NCBI RefSeq assembly: GCF_014852005.1
Contig: NZ_JACVAU010000002.1
Span: forward strand, 62,001 to 126,000
Source of the DNA: Pseudoxanthomonas sp. PXM03
Lineage (GTDB): Bacteria; Pseudomonadota; Gammaproteobacteria; Xanthomonadales; Xanthomonadaceae
Direction: 5' to 3'
Length of the DNA stretch: 64,000 nt
The notes below the pieces were generated by a model that worked only from the letters and a program-made list of their open reading frames with translations, was not told the origin of the DNA and made no database searches. Positions 18,524 to 27,300 of the stretch are shown here, in pieces. Numbering within the stretch: position 1 is the stretch's first letter; the number at the start of each line of letters is the position of its first letter. A program made the translations under genes and the position numbers.

Positions 18524-19138
18524 TCAGGGCTTGGGGATCCGCAGCGTCTTGCTGATCATCAACGTGCCGGAAATGGCGTACAGCAACACCAGCGGATGCA
18601 GCTGCCACGGACCGAGCTTCAGCGCACCCAGCCACAGGTCGGGCCCCACATGGCCCAGGTATGCCGCGACCGCCAGCACGATGACCAGCGCCAGGCTGGT
18701 GGGAATGGGCGTGCCCTCGAAGAACTTCACCTTGTCGCCACCGTCGGCGAGCGTCTCGGCGGTGACGTTGTAGCGCGCGAGCCGGCTGACACCGCAGGCG
18801 ACGAAGTACGACAGCACCAGCCAGTCCCAGCCACCCTGCATGCCGCAGGCATAGGCCAGCGCGGCCGGCGCCACGCCGAAGGAGATCACGTCGGCCAGCG
18901 AGTCCAGTTCACGCCCCAGCACCGAGGCCTGCTTGCGCCATCGGGCCACGCGTCCATCGAGGGCGTCGAAGATGAAGGCCAGCGGGATCAGCGCCATCCC
19001 GATCATCAGGTCGCGCAGGATGCCTTCCTGCAGGAAACGCATCGACGCGAACACCGCCCCCGTGCCGCAGAAGGCATTGCCCAGCGTGAACCAGTCGGCC
19101 AGCTGGAAGTCGCGGATCATCGAAAAGTGTCGGGACAT
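18524..19138 (-). CDS. pssA: CDP-diacylglycerol--serine O-phosphatidyltransferase
   Basis: 204 residues. It transfers phosphatidyl from CDP-diacylglycerol to serine, the first committed step to phosphatidylethanolamine, in the inner membrane. The CDP-alcohol phosphatidyltransferase signature D-G-x2-A-R-x8-G-x3-D-x3-D is present as DALDGRVARWRKQASVLGRE then LDSLAD. About six membrane helices follow. The length is that of the integral-membrane (Bacillus-type) enzyme, not the larger E. coli PssA. The function is housekeeping; it lies between PHA genes, perhaps by chance. Confidence 0.9.
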   Translation of the reverse strand: MSRHFSMIRDFQLADWFTLGNAFCGTGAVFASMRFLQEGILRDLMIGMALIPLAFIFDALDGRVARWRKQASVLGRELDSLADVISFGVAPAALAYACGMQGGWDWLVLSYFVACGVSRLARYNVTAETLADGGDKVKFFEGTPIPTSLALVIVLAVAAYLGHVGPDLWLGALKLGPWQLHPLVLLYAISGTLMISKTLRIPKP

Positions 19139-19200
19139 GGCGGCGTACGTGTCGGGCCAGTCTCAAGAGTAAGGCCAAGCGGGTGAAGGTGCCGCAGCAT

Positions 19201-19342
19201 TCCCTCTCCCCGTGAACGGGGAGAGGGTGCCAAAGGCGGGTGAGGGGCGAACGGAGACCGGATGCGCGTGCGCCAGGATTGTTGCCGCGCTCGCCCCTCA
19301 TCCCCCCTCCGGGTACCTTCTCCCCGCATGCGGGGAGAAGGA
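19201..19342. repeat. Inverted CCCTCTCCCC-type intergenic repeat
   Basis: Two hairpins face each other between pssA and the oligomer hydrolase gene. Left: CCCTCTCCCC-GTGA-ACGGGGAGAGGG (19202-19228), followed by GGTGAGGGGCGA. Right: TCGCCCCTCA (19289-19298) and then TTCTCCCCGC-AT-GCGGGGAGAA (about 19319-19340). The outer TCGCCCCTCA and the inner GTGAGGGGCGA also pair, so the whole 142 bases can fold as one long structure. Such units are widely dispersed in Xanthomonadales genomes. Confidence 0.7.
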
Positions 19343-19346
19343 TTCA

Positions 19347-21182
19347 TCAGCGCGGAATCGCCAGCTGACTGAGCTCGACGCTGCCCGCGCCCCGCGGATT
19401 GGCATTGATCAGCGCATTCGCCGGCAACTCCCGGCTTCCATCCAGCGTGGCGTTGACCTGGTCCAGCGCCGCATAGACGTAGGGCAGCAGCGGCACGTAG
19501 CGAGTGCCGTAGGCCGGCAGCGCCAGGAAACCATCGAAGTGCTGCGCATGCCGCACCTGCCAGTAGCGCACGTCGGGATTGGCAGCGCGCGCGGCTTCCA
19601 CATACGGCGCGCTGGAGAACGCCGGCGGCACCAGCCCGTCGTCCAGTCCATGGATCACCACCACCGGACGGCGCGTGCGCGGGAAGCGCGCGGCGGTCTG
19701 CGCGATGCCGGCCTGCACGCGACGCGCATCCTCGCCGGTACCGGTCTGCAGCGCACGCAGGCATTGCAGCCCCGGCAGAGTGAAGTCCGGCGCGGCCAGC
19801 TTCGTGTCGACGATGCCCACCCCGGCACCCGGCGGAATGCCGCTGCCATCGGACCACCACGCGGTCCGCTCGGCGGCGCTGGCCGTGCGCGCCGTGAAGT
19901 CGGCGTTCTGCGCGGAGAACGCGAAGCCGCACGGATGCTCGGCCACGCCATAACGGCCGTACGCGGAGGCGTACGTCACCGCCACCGCCCGCCACAGGTC
20001 GAAGCCCACGCTGAGCGCGCCGGCCACCAGCGCCTCGTCGGTCCAGCCGTTCGCCTTCAACTGCGCATGCGCCGAAGCCGCCTGCGCTTTCACATCCGCG
20101 CCACCGACCAGGCCGGCCGCTTTCAGCGTGGCGCAACGCGCCGTCCACACCGGTTCCACCTGCGCGCGCAGGGGCGGCTGCGGCAGCGTGTCGGCCGGCA
20201 GGTGCAGCAGCGCGCACGGCATCAGCAGCGCGGCTTCCGTGGTGTAGTCGTACAGCGAACGAGCGCCCGGCGCATCCGCCGCGAGGATGTTCGGCTCGCC
20301 CGCGACCACGGCATCCAGCCACTCGCCTTCTTCCTCGCTGGCACGCAGCACGGCACCACCGCCATTGGAAATGCCGACGGCGATGACGCGCGTATTGTCG
20401 AAGCGGAATGGCGCCGCCTGCGGAAACGCCTGGTCCAGCGCTGCCAGCGCGAACTCCGCGGCCTGCTTCACGTGGCGGCCCCAGTCGGCTTCCGGGTTGT
20501 CCTTGGAATGCGCATGCTTGACGGCGACGCCGCTGGCACCGACCGGCGCATCCGGCACGAACGCCAGCGGATCGACGCCAAGTTCGCCAACCGTGCCATC
20601 CTCGCGCACGCCCTTCTGCTCATCCAGATCGAAGTAATCCGTGCCGGCGCCCTTGTCGGTGTAGGCCACGGCGCAGCCCTTGGACAGGCCCCACGGCGCA
20701 GCGACCGCGATGGCACCGTAGATGCCGCGCGAGCCGGACGAGGCGGTGACGACAACGCAGCGCCTGGTGGCGTCGAAGTCGTCCGGCACCTGCACCAGCA
20801 CGCGGTGCGGCTGCGCGGCGCCGGGGACCTTCGCCAGCGCCGAATACTCGCGACCGGGTACTGCAGCCACGCTGCCATAGGCCTGGCCGTAGCCGCCCGT
20901 CAGCGAGAGGTCGGCGATGCCACGCCAGTTGCCCCAGATCGCGCGGCGACGCAGTTCGGCGGGCGTGGGATGGGCGGGATCGGCGAACGCGGGCGCTGCC
21001 ATCGCGCGCAGGCCGTCGAGGCCCAGGCCCGCCGTCAGCAGGTCGTCGTTGCCACGGTGCTCGGTGACGCGCTGCGGTTGGATCATGTGGGCCACGGCCT
21101 CGGGCTTGGGCGGCGTGCTGCTGCAGGCGGTCAGCGCCGCGCCGAGCAACAGTCCGCAGGACATTCGCAGGTTCGCATTCAT
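19347..21182 (-). CDS. D-(-)-3-hydroxybutyrate oligomer hydrolase (exported lipoprotein)
   Basis: 611 residues. The start has a lipoprotein signal (CGLLLGAALTACSS), so the enzyme is predicted to be membrane-anchored outside the cytoplasm. The body matches the 3HB-oligomer hydrolase family (PF10605 type): RAIWGNWRGIADLSLTGGYG, a serine hydrolase nucleophile elbow in VGISNGGGAVLR, and RRPVVVIHGLDDGLVPPAFS near the C-terminus holding the aspartate. It cuts oligomers of 3-hydroxybutyrate from PHB breakdown into monomers. It is divergent from 3HB dehydrogenase; the shared space of 131 bases holds a GTAC palindrome also found before the GntP permease. Confidence 0.9.
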   Translation of the reverse strand: MNANLRMSCGLLLGAALTACSSTPPKPEAVAHMIQPQRVTEHRGNDDLLTAGLGLDGLRAMAAPAFADPAHPTPAELRRRAIWGNWRGIADLSLTGGYGQAYGSVAAVPGREYSALAKVPGAAQPHRVLVQVPDDFDATRRCVVVTASSGSRGIYGAIAVAAPWGLSKGCAVAYTDKGAGTDYFDLDEQKGVREDGTVGELGVDPLAFVPDAPVGASGVAVKHAHSKDNPEADWGRHVKQAAEFALAALDQAFPQAAPFRFDNTRVIAVGISNGGGAVLRASEEEGEWLDAVVAGEPNILAADAPGARSLYDYTTEAALLMPCALLHLPADTLPQPPLRAQVEPVWTARCATLKAAGLVGGADVKAQAASAHAQLKANGWTDEALVAGALSVGFDLWRAVAVTYASAYGRYGVAEHPCGFAFSAQNADFTARTASAAERTAWWSDGSGIPPGAGVGIVDTKLAAPDFTLPGLQCLRALQTGTGEDARRVQAGIAQTAARFPRTRRPVVVIHGLDDGLVPPAFSSAPYVEAARAANPDVRYWQVRHAQHFDGFLALPAYGTRYVPLLPYVYAALDQVNATLDGSRELPANALINANPRGAGSVELSQLAIPR

Positions 21183-21244
21183 GCGTGGAGGGCGTCCATG
21201 GTTCCGGTCATTGCCACGAAACTACCCTGTGCGGGAATCCCCGT

Positions 21245-21264
21245 CATCGTACTTTGGTACCACG
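21245..21264. promoter_or_regulatory. GTAC-N4-GTAC palindrome between hydrolase and 3HB dehydrogenase
   Basis: CATCGTACTTTGGTACCACG. The same element, CATCGTAC-N-TT-N-GTAC, occurs at 30240-30259 with 15 of 20 bases equal. Both copies are placed in the middle of a divergent promoter region of 3HB-related genes. This makes a binding site of a common regulator likely; the LuxR-type response regulator at 22203-22865 is the nearest candidate. The binding protein is inferred, not known. Confidence 0.5.
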
Positions 21265-21313
21265 AACCCGTCGCGCCTGCCTGCTACCCTAGCCGCAGCA
21301 CGCAGGAGCCCCC

Positions 21314-22081
21314 ATGCAACAGACCCATACCCTCCTCATCACCGGTGCCGCCAGCGGCATCGGCGCCGGCATCGCCGCGCAACTGGCCGAAGCCGGACGC
21401 CACGTGATCGTCAGCGACCTCAATCTCGACGCCGCCGAAACCGTGGCCACGCAGATCCGCGCCAACGGCGGTTCCGCCGAAGCGGTCGCCCTCGACGTGA
21501 CGTCGCAGGAGAGCATCGATGCCGCCCTGGCGACGATCTCGCGGCCGGTCGATGTGCTGGTGAACAACGCCGGCCTGCAGCATGTCTCGCCGCTGGAAGA
21601 CTTCCCCATCGAGAAGTGGGACTTCCTGGTGCAGGTAATGCTGGTGGGCGTGGCGCGCCTGACCCGTGCGGTGATGCCGGGCATGCGCGAACGCGGCTTC
21701 GGCCGCATCGTCAACATCGGCAGCATCCACGCGCTGGTAGCCAGTCCGTACAAGAGCGCCTACGTGGCCGCCAAGCACGGCCTGGTCGGTTTTTCGAAGG
21801 TCATCGCGCTGGAAACCGCCGACACCGACATCACCATCAATACCGTGTGCCCGAGCTACGTGAAGACGCCGCTGGTGGACAAGCAGATCGCCGACCAGGC
21901 GCGCACGCGCGGCATCTCCGAGGCCGACGTGGTCAGCCAGGTGATGCTGAAGCCGATGCCGAAGGGCGTGTTCATCGGCCTGGACGAACTGGCCGGCATC
22001 ACCGCCTTCCTCACCTCGCCCGCCGCGCGCAACATCACCGGCCAGACGATCGTGGTGGACGGCGGCTGGACGGTGCAGTGA
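21314..22081 (+). CDS. bdhA: 3-hydroxybutyrate dehydrogenase
   Basis: 255 residues, a classical short-chain dehydrogenase: NAD-binding LLITGAASGIGAGIA, aspartate in VIVSDLN (NAD preference), NNAG motif, catalytic serine in NIGSIHALVAS and YVAAKHG. The segments LQHVSPLEDFP, ASPYKSAYVAAKHGLVGFSK and VCPSYVKTPLVDKQI are typical of 3HB dehydrogenase. It oxidises (R)-3-hydroxybutyrate to acetoacetate with NAD. AGGAG lies upstream of the start. Its place divergent to the oligomer hydrolase supports the call. Confidence 0.92.
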   Translation: MQQTHTLLITGAASGIGAGIAAQLAEAGRHVIVSDLNLDAAETVATQIRANGGSAEAVALDVTSQESIDAALATISRPVDVLVNNAGLQHVSPLEDFPIEKWDFLVQVMLVGVARLTRAVMPGMRERGFGRIVNIGSIHALVASPYKSAYVAAKHGLVGFSKVIALETADTDITINTVCPSYVKTPLVDKQIADQARTRGISEADVVSQVMLKPMPKGVFIGLDELAGITAFLTSPAARNITGQTIVVDGGWTVQ

Positions 22082-22202
22082 ACGCCGGGAGTCGTGGACC
22101 GGGAGTGGAGAAGGGAAGCGCCTGTATCCGTTTTGTTGCCCCGCTCAAGGCAACCCGCTCGCTCGATCCACGATTGCCCCTCCCCGATTGCCAGCAACGT
22201 CC

Positions 22203-22865
22203 ATGCCCAACCTGCTGATCGCCGATGACCACCCGCTGTTCCGCGCCGCATTGCGTGGCGCGGCGGCGGATGCCGTGGCGCAGCTGTCGGTGCGCGAAGC
22301 CGAATCGCTGGACGGCGTCATCGCCACGCTGGAAGCGCACGACGACATCGACCTGGTGCTGCTCGACCTGCACATGCCGGGGAACCATGGGCTCGCAGGC
22401 CTGGCTGCGATCCGGGCACAGTTCCCGGCCGTGGCGGTGGTGGTGGTATCCGCCAATGACGATCCGCGCGTGGTACGGCGTGCGCTGGACCACGGTGCGG
22501 CCGGCTACCTGCCGAAGAGTTCCGGCCTGGACGAACTGCGGGATGCGATCCGCAGCGTGCTGGCCTGCGAGCAATGGCTGCCGGCCTCGCTGCGCGGCGC
22601 GGTCGCCCGCGCCCAGTCATCCGAACACGACACCGATCTCGCCGGCCGCCTGGCCAGCCTGTCGCCGCAGCAGTTCCGCGTACTGACGCTGGTAGCGCAG
22701 GGCCTGTTGAACAAGCAGATCGCGGATCGCCTCGACGTGCAGGAACGCACGGTAAAGGCACATCTGTCCGCGATCTTCGACCGCCTGGGCGTGCGCAACC
22801 GCACCCAGGCCGGCGTGGTGCTGCGCGAGCTCGAGCTGGCGGATCCGGCGCGGCATATCGAGTAA
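22203..22865 (+). CDS. LuxR/NarL-family response regulator
   Basis: 220 residues: receiver (IADDHPLF, phospho-acceptor Asp in LLDLHMPGNHG, Lys in YLPKSSG) plus a LuxR helix-turn-helix (LSPQQFRVLTLVAQGLLNKQIADRLDVQERTVKAHL). The layout matches CrbR/ErdR-type regulators that pair with SSS-transporter kinases; such a kinase is encoded 1.5 kb away at 24333-27677. Start at ATG 22203; a TTG at 22188 is less likely. The gene follows 3HB dehydrogenase by 121 bases on the same strand. It is the best candidate for the protein that reads the GTAC palindromes. Confidence 0.88.
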   Translation: MPNLLIADDHPLFRAALRGAAADAVAQLSVREAESLDGVIATLEAHDDIDLVLLDLHMPGNHGLAGLAAIRAQFPAVAVVVVSANDDPRVVRRALDHGAAGYLPKSSGLDELRDAIRSVLACEQWLPASLRGAVARAQSSEHDTDLAGRLASLSPQQFRVLTLVAQGLLNKQIADRLDVQERTVKAHLSAIFDRLGVRNRTQAGVVLRELELADPARHIE

Positions 22866-22906
22866 TCCCGTACGTAGCATGCGGAGACAGTGCCTTAGTC
22901 CCCGCC

Positions 22907-23262
22907 GTCATCCCAGCGCACGCTGGGATCCATCTTGACTCTGCAGTTGCTTCGCCTCGGCGTGCTGCCCGGCAAAAGCAACATGGGCCCCAGCGTTCGC
23001 CCGGACGACGAAACCCTCCGCCGCCCTGGCCGTCATCCCAGCGCATGCTGGGATCCATCTTGACTCGGCAGTTGCTTCGCCTCGGCGTACTGCTCAGCAA
23101 AAGCAACATGGGTCCCAGCGTTCGCTGGGACGACGAAACCCTCCGCCGCCCTGGCCGTCATCCCAGCGCATGCTGGGATCCATCTTGACTCGGCAGTTGC
23201 TTCGCCTCGGCGTACTGCCGAGCAAAAGCAACATGGGCCCCAGCGTTCGCCGGGACGACGAA
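22907..23262. repeat. Three tandem copies of a 125-bp repeat
   Basis: Copies begin at 22907, 23032 and 23157, each opening with GTCATCCCAGCGCA and CGCTGGGATCC / TGCTGGGATCC and ending with CCCAGCGTTCGC...GGACGACGAA. Inside every copy are two hairpins, CCCAGCGCATGCTGGG and CCCAGCGTTCGCTGGG, in opposite orientation around a constant middle (TGACTCGGCAGTTGCTTCGC). The period is exactly 125. Copies differ by a few bases. The hairpin sequence is a common dispersed palindrome in Xanthomonadaceae, here amplified in tandem with its spacer. No open frame is conserved across copies. Confidence 0.9.
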
Positions 23263-23314
23263 CCCCTTCGCGTGGAACATGCAGCTGACGCGAGCCCCGA
23301 CGAGGTGCGGTCAT

Positions 23315-23535
23315 TTTTTCGCCACACACCTTGACAGCGTTGCGCCGCAACGCGTGCCAGCGCTTATCCACATGTTGATCGACAGACCATCCACACCGGG
23401 TGTGGACAACCCGGACACCGATCCGTCACCGTCTGGTCAAAAATTCGCCACACATCTTGACAGGCTTGCGGTGCAAGGCGCCGACGCAGTTATCCACATG
23501 GTTTCCCACGCGCTCTCCACATGGCGTGTGGACAA
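23315..23535. repeat. Duplicated 126-bp unit with DnaA-box sequences
   Basis: Two diverged copies, offset by exactly 126 bases. Each has CGCCACACA(C/T)CTTGACAG (23320 and 23446), TTATCCACA (23364-23372 and 23490-23498) and TGTGGACAA (23401-23409 and 23527-23535). TTATCCACA is the perfect DnaA box and TGTGGACAA is the reverse complement of TTGTCCACA, a near-perfect box. So four DnaA boxes in two inverted pairs lie in about 170 bases. A palindrome, CCACACCGGGTGTGG (23390-23404), overlaps the first inner box. No dnaA, dnaN or gyrB is near, so this is not the usual oriC. Confidence 0.7.
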
Positions 23536-23571
23536 ACGGAGGGCGTGGAACGCTCCCTGCGCGCGGTGCAT

Positions 23572-23724
23572 CTGTAGGAGCGACGCGAGTCGCGACCGCA
23601 GACTTGCAGCGACCTGATTCGTGGAGGGCACGGATCGAGAGAAACGGGATCCGCAGCATCCATGCTCATCCAGCATCTGGTGATCGTCCTGCATCCCGGT
23701 CGCGACTCACGTCGCTCCTACAGA
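23572..23724. repeat. SMAG/REP-like palindrome pair B
   Basis: Left copy at 23572-23600 (CTGTAGGAGCGACGCGAGTC then GCGACCGC), inverted right copy at 23697-23723 (GGTCGCGACTCACGTCGCTC then CTACAG), about 96 bases apart. The pair lies just downstream of the convergent ends of the LuxR regulator and the Nudix gene, where paired hairpins may separate the transcripts. The 96-base spacer has no feature I recognise. Confidence 0.8.
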
Positions 23725-23746
23725 GGCAGCCGGCGCTCCGGCAGCC

Positions 23747-24235
23747 TCAGATGCGCGAGTAGCCCCACGACACCATGCGGCCGTCGCGATAAGGCATGAC
23801 GCCGTGGAATCCGCGCGGGTCGTCGTCGAACACCAGCGGCAGGAAGTGGCGGTCGCCGTCCCACAGCGGCAGGTCCAGGATCTTCTCCACCGGCACCCAT
23901 TCCAGCGTGCCCTCTGGATTGGAGGCGAAGGGTGTGCCGCTGTAGGCCGTGATGACGAAGACGAACCCGAGCCAGTCCTCGCCGTGCTTGCCGAAGCCCG
24001 GCCAGCTGATCGTGCCGCGCAACGCCATTTCCTCGCAGTCGATCCCGGCCTCCTCGTGGATCTCGCGACGCATGCCGGCCACCACGTCCTCGTCCCGTTC
24101 GATCTTGCCGCCCAGGCCGTTGTACTTGCCCAGGTGCTGGTCGTCCGGACGCGCATTGCGATGGATCAGCAGTACCTGCGAACGATCGGGCGACAGCACA
24201 TAGCCGAGGGTGGCGACGATGGGGGTGTAGGGCAT
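23747..24235 (-). CDS. Nudix hydrolase (MutT-like)
   Basis: 162 residues with a complete Nudix box: GGKIERDEDVVAGMRREIHE then EAGI, matching Gx5Ex7REx2EExG. It hydrolyses a nucleoside diphosphate linked to another moiety; the surrounding sequence (RNARPDDQHLGKYNGLGGKI, DWLGFVFVITAY) is like 8-oxo-dGTP diphosphatases. The start at 24235 is chosen because the family begins shortly before the first beta strand; a longer frame to 24253 is possible. The gene sits between two SMAG pairs and is convergent with the LuxR regulator. Confidence 0.87.
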   Translation of the reverse strand: MPYTPIVATLGYVLSPDRSQVLLIHRNARPDDQHLGKYNGLGGKIERDEDVVAGMRREIHEEAGIDCEEMALRGTISWPGFGKHGEDWLGFVFVITAYSGTPFASNPEGTLEWVPVEKILDLPLWDGDRHFLPLVFDDDPRGFHGVMPYRDGRMVSWGYSRI

Positions 24236-24277
24236 GCGCGGGTTCCTGTGCAACGGCCGTGCATTCTAGCGTTGGCT

Positions 24278-24349
24278 GTCGTGGGAGCGACGTGAGTCGC
24301 GATGGCCGCACCAGCAAACCCCATTTCGCGACTTACGTCGCTCCCACAG
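24278..24349. repeat. SMAG/REP-like palindrome pair C, reaching into the kinase gene
   Basis: Left copy at 24279-24304 (TCGTGGGAGCGACGTGAGTC then GCGATGG) and inverted right copy at 24326-24348 (TCGCGACTTACGTCGCTCCC then ACA), 21 bases apart. This copy has GTGG in place of GTAG at the head. The right copy contains the stop codon and the last residues of the SSS-kinase gene, so the repeat has entered, or grown at, the end of that gene. Confidence 0.8.
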
Positions 24350-27300
24350 CGGCGGACGCCCGCGCGGCCAACAACCGGTCCAGCACCGACTTCAGCGCCA
24401 GCGGGCGCACCGGCTTGGCCAGCAGCGGCAGTTCCGCATCACGGACGGCACGGCGCACGGCATCGGTCTGGTCGGCGGTCAGGATCAGGCATGGACGGTG
24501 CCCATGCGAGGCACGCAGGCGTTCGACCAGCGCGACGCCGGTATCGCCCGCATCCAGGTGGTAGTCGAACAGCCAGAGGTCCGCATGCCGCTCGCGCAAT
24601 GCGGCATCGGCTGCTGCGCCATCGCTGGCGGTCGCCACACTGCATCCCCAGCCTTCCAGCACCTGACGCAACGCAGCCAGCGCCGCAGGATCGTTGTCGA
24701 CCGCCAGCACATGGCGACCGGCCAGGCCGGGCTTGCCGGCCAGCGAGGGCATCGCCGCAGGCGCCGCCACGCGCACCAGGTCGACCGCGAAAACGGCACC
24801 GTGCCCTATCCGGCTGCGCAGCGACAGCGGTGCGTCGAGCAGCACGGCGATGCGGTCCGCGATCGACAGGCCCAGGCCCAGGCCCTGCCCGGGCACATCA
24901 TCGCCGCGACGGAACTCCTCGAAGATCCGGCGCTGGTCGGACTCGGCAATGCCCGGCCCCGTGTCCCACACCTCGATGCGTACATGCGTGCGGCGCCAGC
25001 GCACGCCGAGACGCACGCCGCCGCGCGCCGTGTAGCGCACGGCATTGGCCAGGAAGTTCTGCAGGATGCGGCGCAGCAGTTGCGGATCGGTATGCACCCA
25101 GGCGCGCGTCGGCACGGTGTCGAACGACAGGCCGCGCTCATGCGCGAGCACGCGGAACTCGGACGCCAGCGGCTCCAGCACTTCCATCAGCGGCAGGTCG
25201 CGCGGCTCGGGCAGCAGGCCGCCGGCTTCCAGCCGCGACATGTCCAGCAGGCCGGTCAGCAGATCGGTGGTGGAATCCAGCGCACCACGCACCTGCAGCG
25301 CCGTCTCCCGCTGCCGTGCTTCCGGCAGCTGCTGCGACAGCGCGTCGGTGAACAACTGCGCGGCGTGCAGCGGCTGCAGCAGATCGTGGCCGATCGCGGT
25401 CAGGAAGCGGCTCTTCGCATCATTGGCGTGCTCGGCCTCGCGCTTGGCGGTTTCCAGCAGTGCGGTGCGTTCGACCACGCGCTGCTCCAGCGTCTCGTTG
25501 GCCTGCTTGAGTCCGCGCTCGGCCTGGCGTGATGCGGTGACGTCGGTGTAGGTGGCCACGAAGCCGCCGCCCGGCATGGGATTGCCGCGCACCTCCACGA
25601 TGCTGCCATCCGGGAACACGCGTTCGGTCAGGTGCGGCGTGCCGGCACGCATGAAAGCCAGGCGCCGGTCCAGCGCACGCTCGTCGTGTCCGCGCTGCGG
25701 CATGCGCTGCAACGCCCAGCGGGTCAGGTCGGCGATGGGACGCCCGACCTGCAGCAGATCGGACGGGAAACCGAACATCTGCGCATAGCGCCGGTTCCAC
25801 GCCACCAGCCGCTGCTCGCGGTCGATCACGCTGATGCCCTGGCTCATGTTCTGCAACGCGGCCTCCAGCACCTGCTGGTTGAAGCGCAGGTCCTGCGATG
25901 CTTCGCCGACGATGGCCGCCACCGTCTCCAGGTCGCCGGTTTCGCGGCGTGCCGCATCCAGCAGGAGCCGTGCGGACGCAGAGCCCAGCACCGCCGACAG
26001 TTCGCGCTCGAGCCGCGCCTCGATGATCGCCGGCACCGGTCCGTTGCGCGGCGCGTCGGCCAGCAGTTCCTCCACGCGCTCGCGCGGCAGGAAGCGCCTG
26101 CCGGCATCGCGCAGCGTCTTCGCGTCGAAGCCCCGGCTGTCGGCGCGGCGCGGCGCCGAACCGCGCCAGCTGGCCACCAGCAGCGTGACCCCGGCACCTG
26201 CGAACAGGCTGACGCCGACGGCGCGGCCCAGGCGGCTCCATCCTGTGAGGCCGAAGAAGCCGTCGGGCGACAAGCCGGCCAGACCGAACGGCCCCGTCTG
26301 CAGCCATGTCGGCGAAACGCCGCGTGCATCCATCGCCACCGGCAGCAGCAACAGCCATGCCCACACCAGGAACCCGGCCACGATGCCGGCGATGACGGCC
26401 CGCGGCGATGTCTGTGGACGCCAGATGGCAAACGCGAGCGCAGGTGCCAGCGTGGCCAATGCGGAGAACGACACCGCGCCCACGTCCGCCAGCGCGTCGT
26501 TGCCCGCGATCAGACGGCTGTACGCCCACGCCAGCAACATCACCGCCACGATCCCCACGCGCCGTTGCGTCAGCACGGCCCCGCGCAGGTCGCGTCCGGT
26601 ACCGCGCACCCAGCCGCCCCGCAACAGGCCCGGCGCCAGCCAGTGGTTGCCGATCATCAGGCTGAGCGTGAGCGTGCTGACCACCACCATGCCGGTGGCC
26701 GCGCTCAGGCCGCCAAGGAACGCCAGCAGCGCCAGGCCCTGGTGCCCCTGCGACAGCGGCAGCGCCAGCACGTAGAGATCGGAGGGCACCGCATCGCCGA
26801 ACATCGCGCCGCCCGCGCGCGCCAGCGGCAGCAACGGTGCCGCCATCAGCACCATGTACAGCGGGAACAGCCAGCGCGCGGTCCGCACGTGGCGTTCGTC
26901 CCGGCATTCCACCACGCCCACGTGCACCTGGTGCGGCAGGGTGAACATCGCCAGCACGCCCAGCGCCACCAGCGGCAGGAAGCCGTAGGTGGTGGAGGCA
27001 GGCGCCGGTGCCGGGGGCGGCACCTCCAGGTCGGGCAGGCCGAACCACACGAACAATCCCAGCGCCAGCATCGCCGCCAGCTTGAACAGCGACTCGAACG
27101 CCATCGCCAGGATCAGGCCGCGGTTGTGCTCCACCGCGCTCGCGCGGCGCGTGCCGAACAGCATCGCGAACACCGCCATCGCCAGGGCCACGTACAGCGC
27201 GCTGTCCTGCCATGCCGGCAGCGCATCGTTGCCCGGCGAACGGGTCAGCAGCGCGAAGCTCATCGCCACCGCCTTCAGCTGCAGCGCGATGTAGGGAACC

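Noticed and set aside
22907-23262. CRISPR array
   Set aside because: Three direct repeats have a 125-bp period with the whole unit repeated; there are no unique spacers and no cas genes.
23315-23535. Chromosomal origin oriC
   Set aside because: Four DnaA boxes are present but dnaA, dnaN, recF, gyrB and an AT-rich unwinding region are not near.
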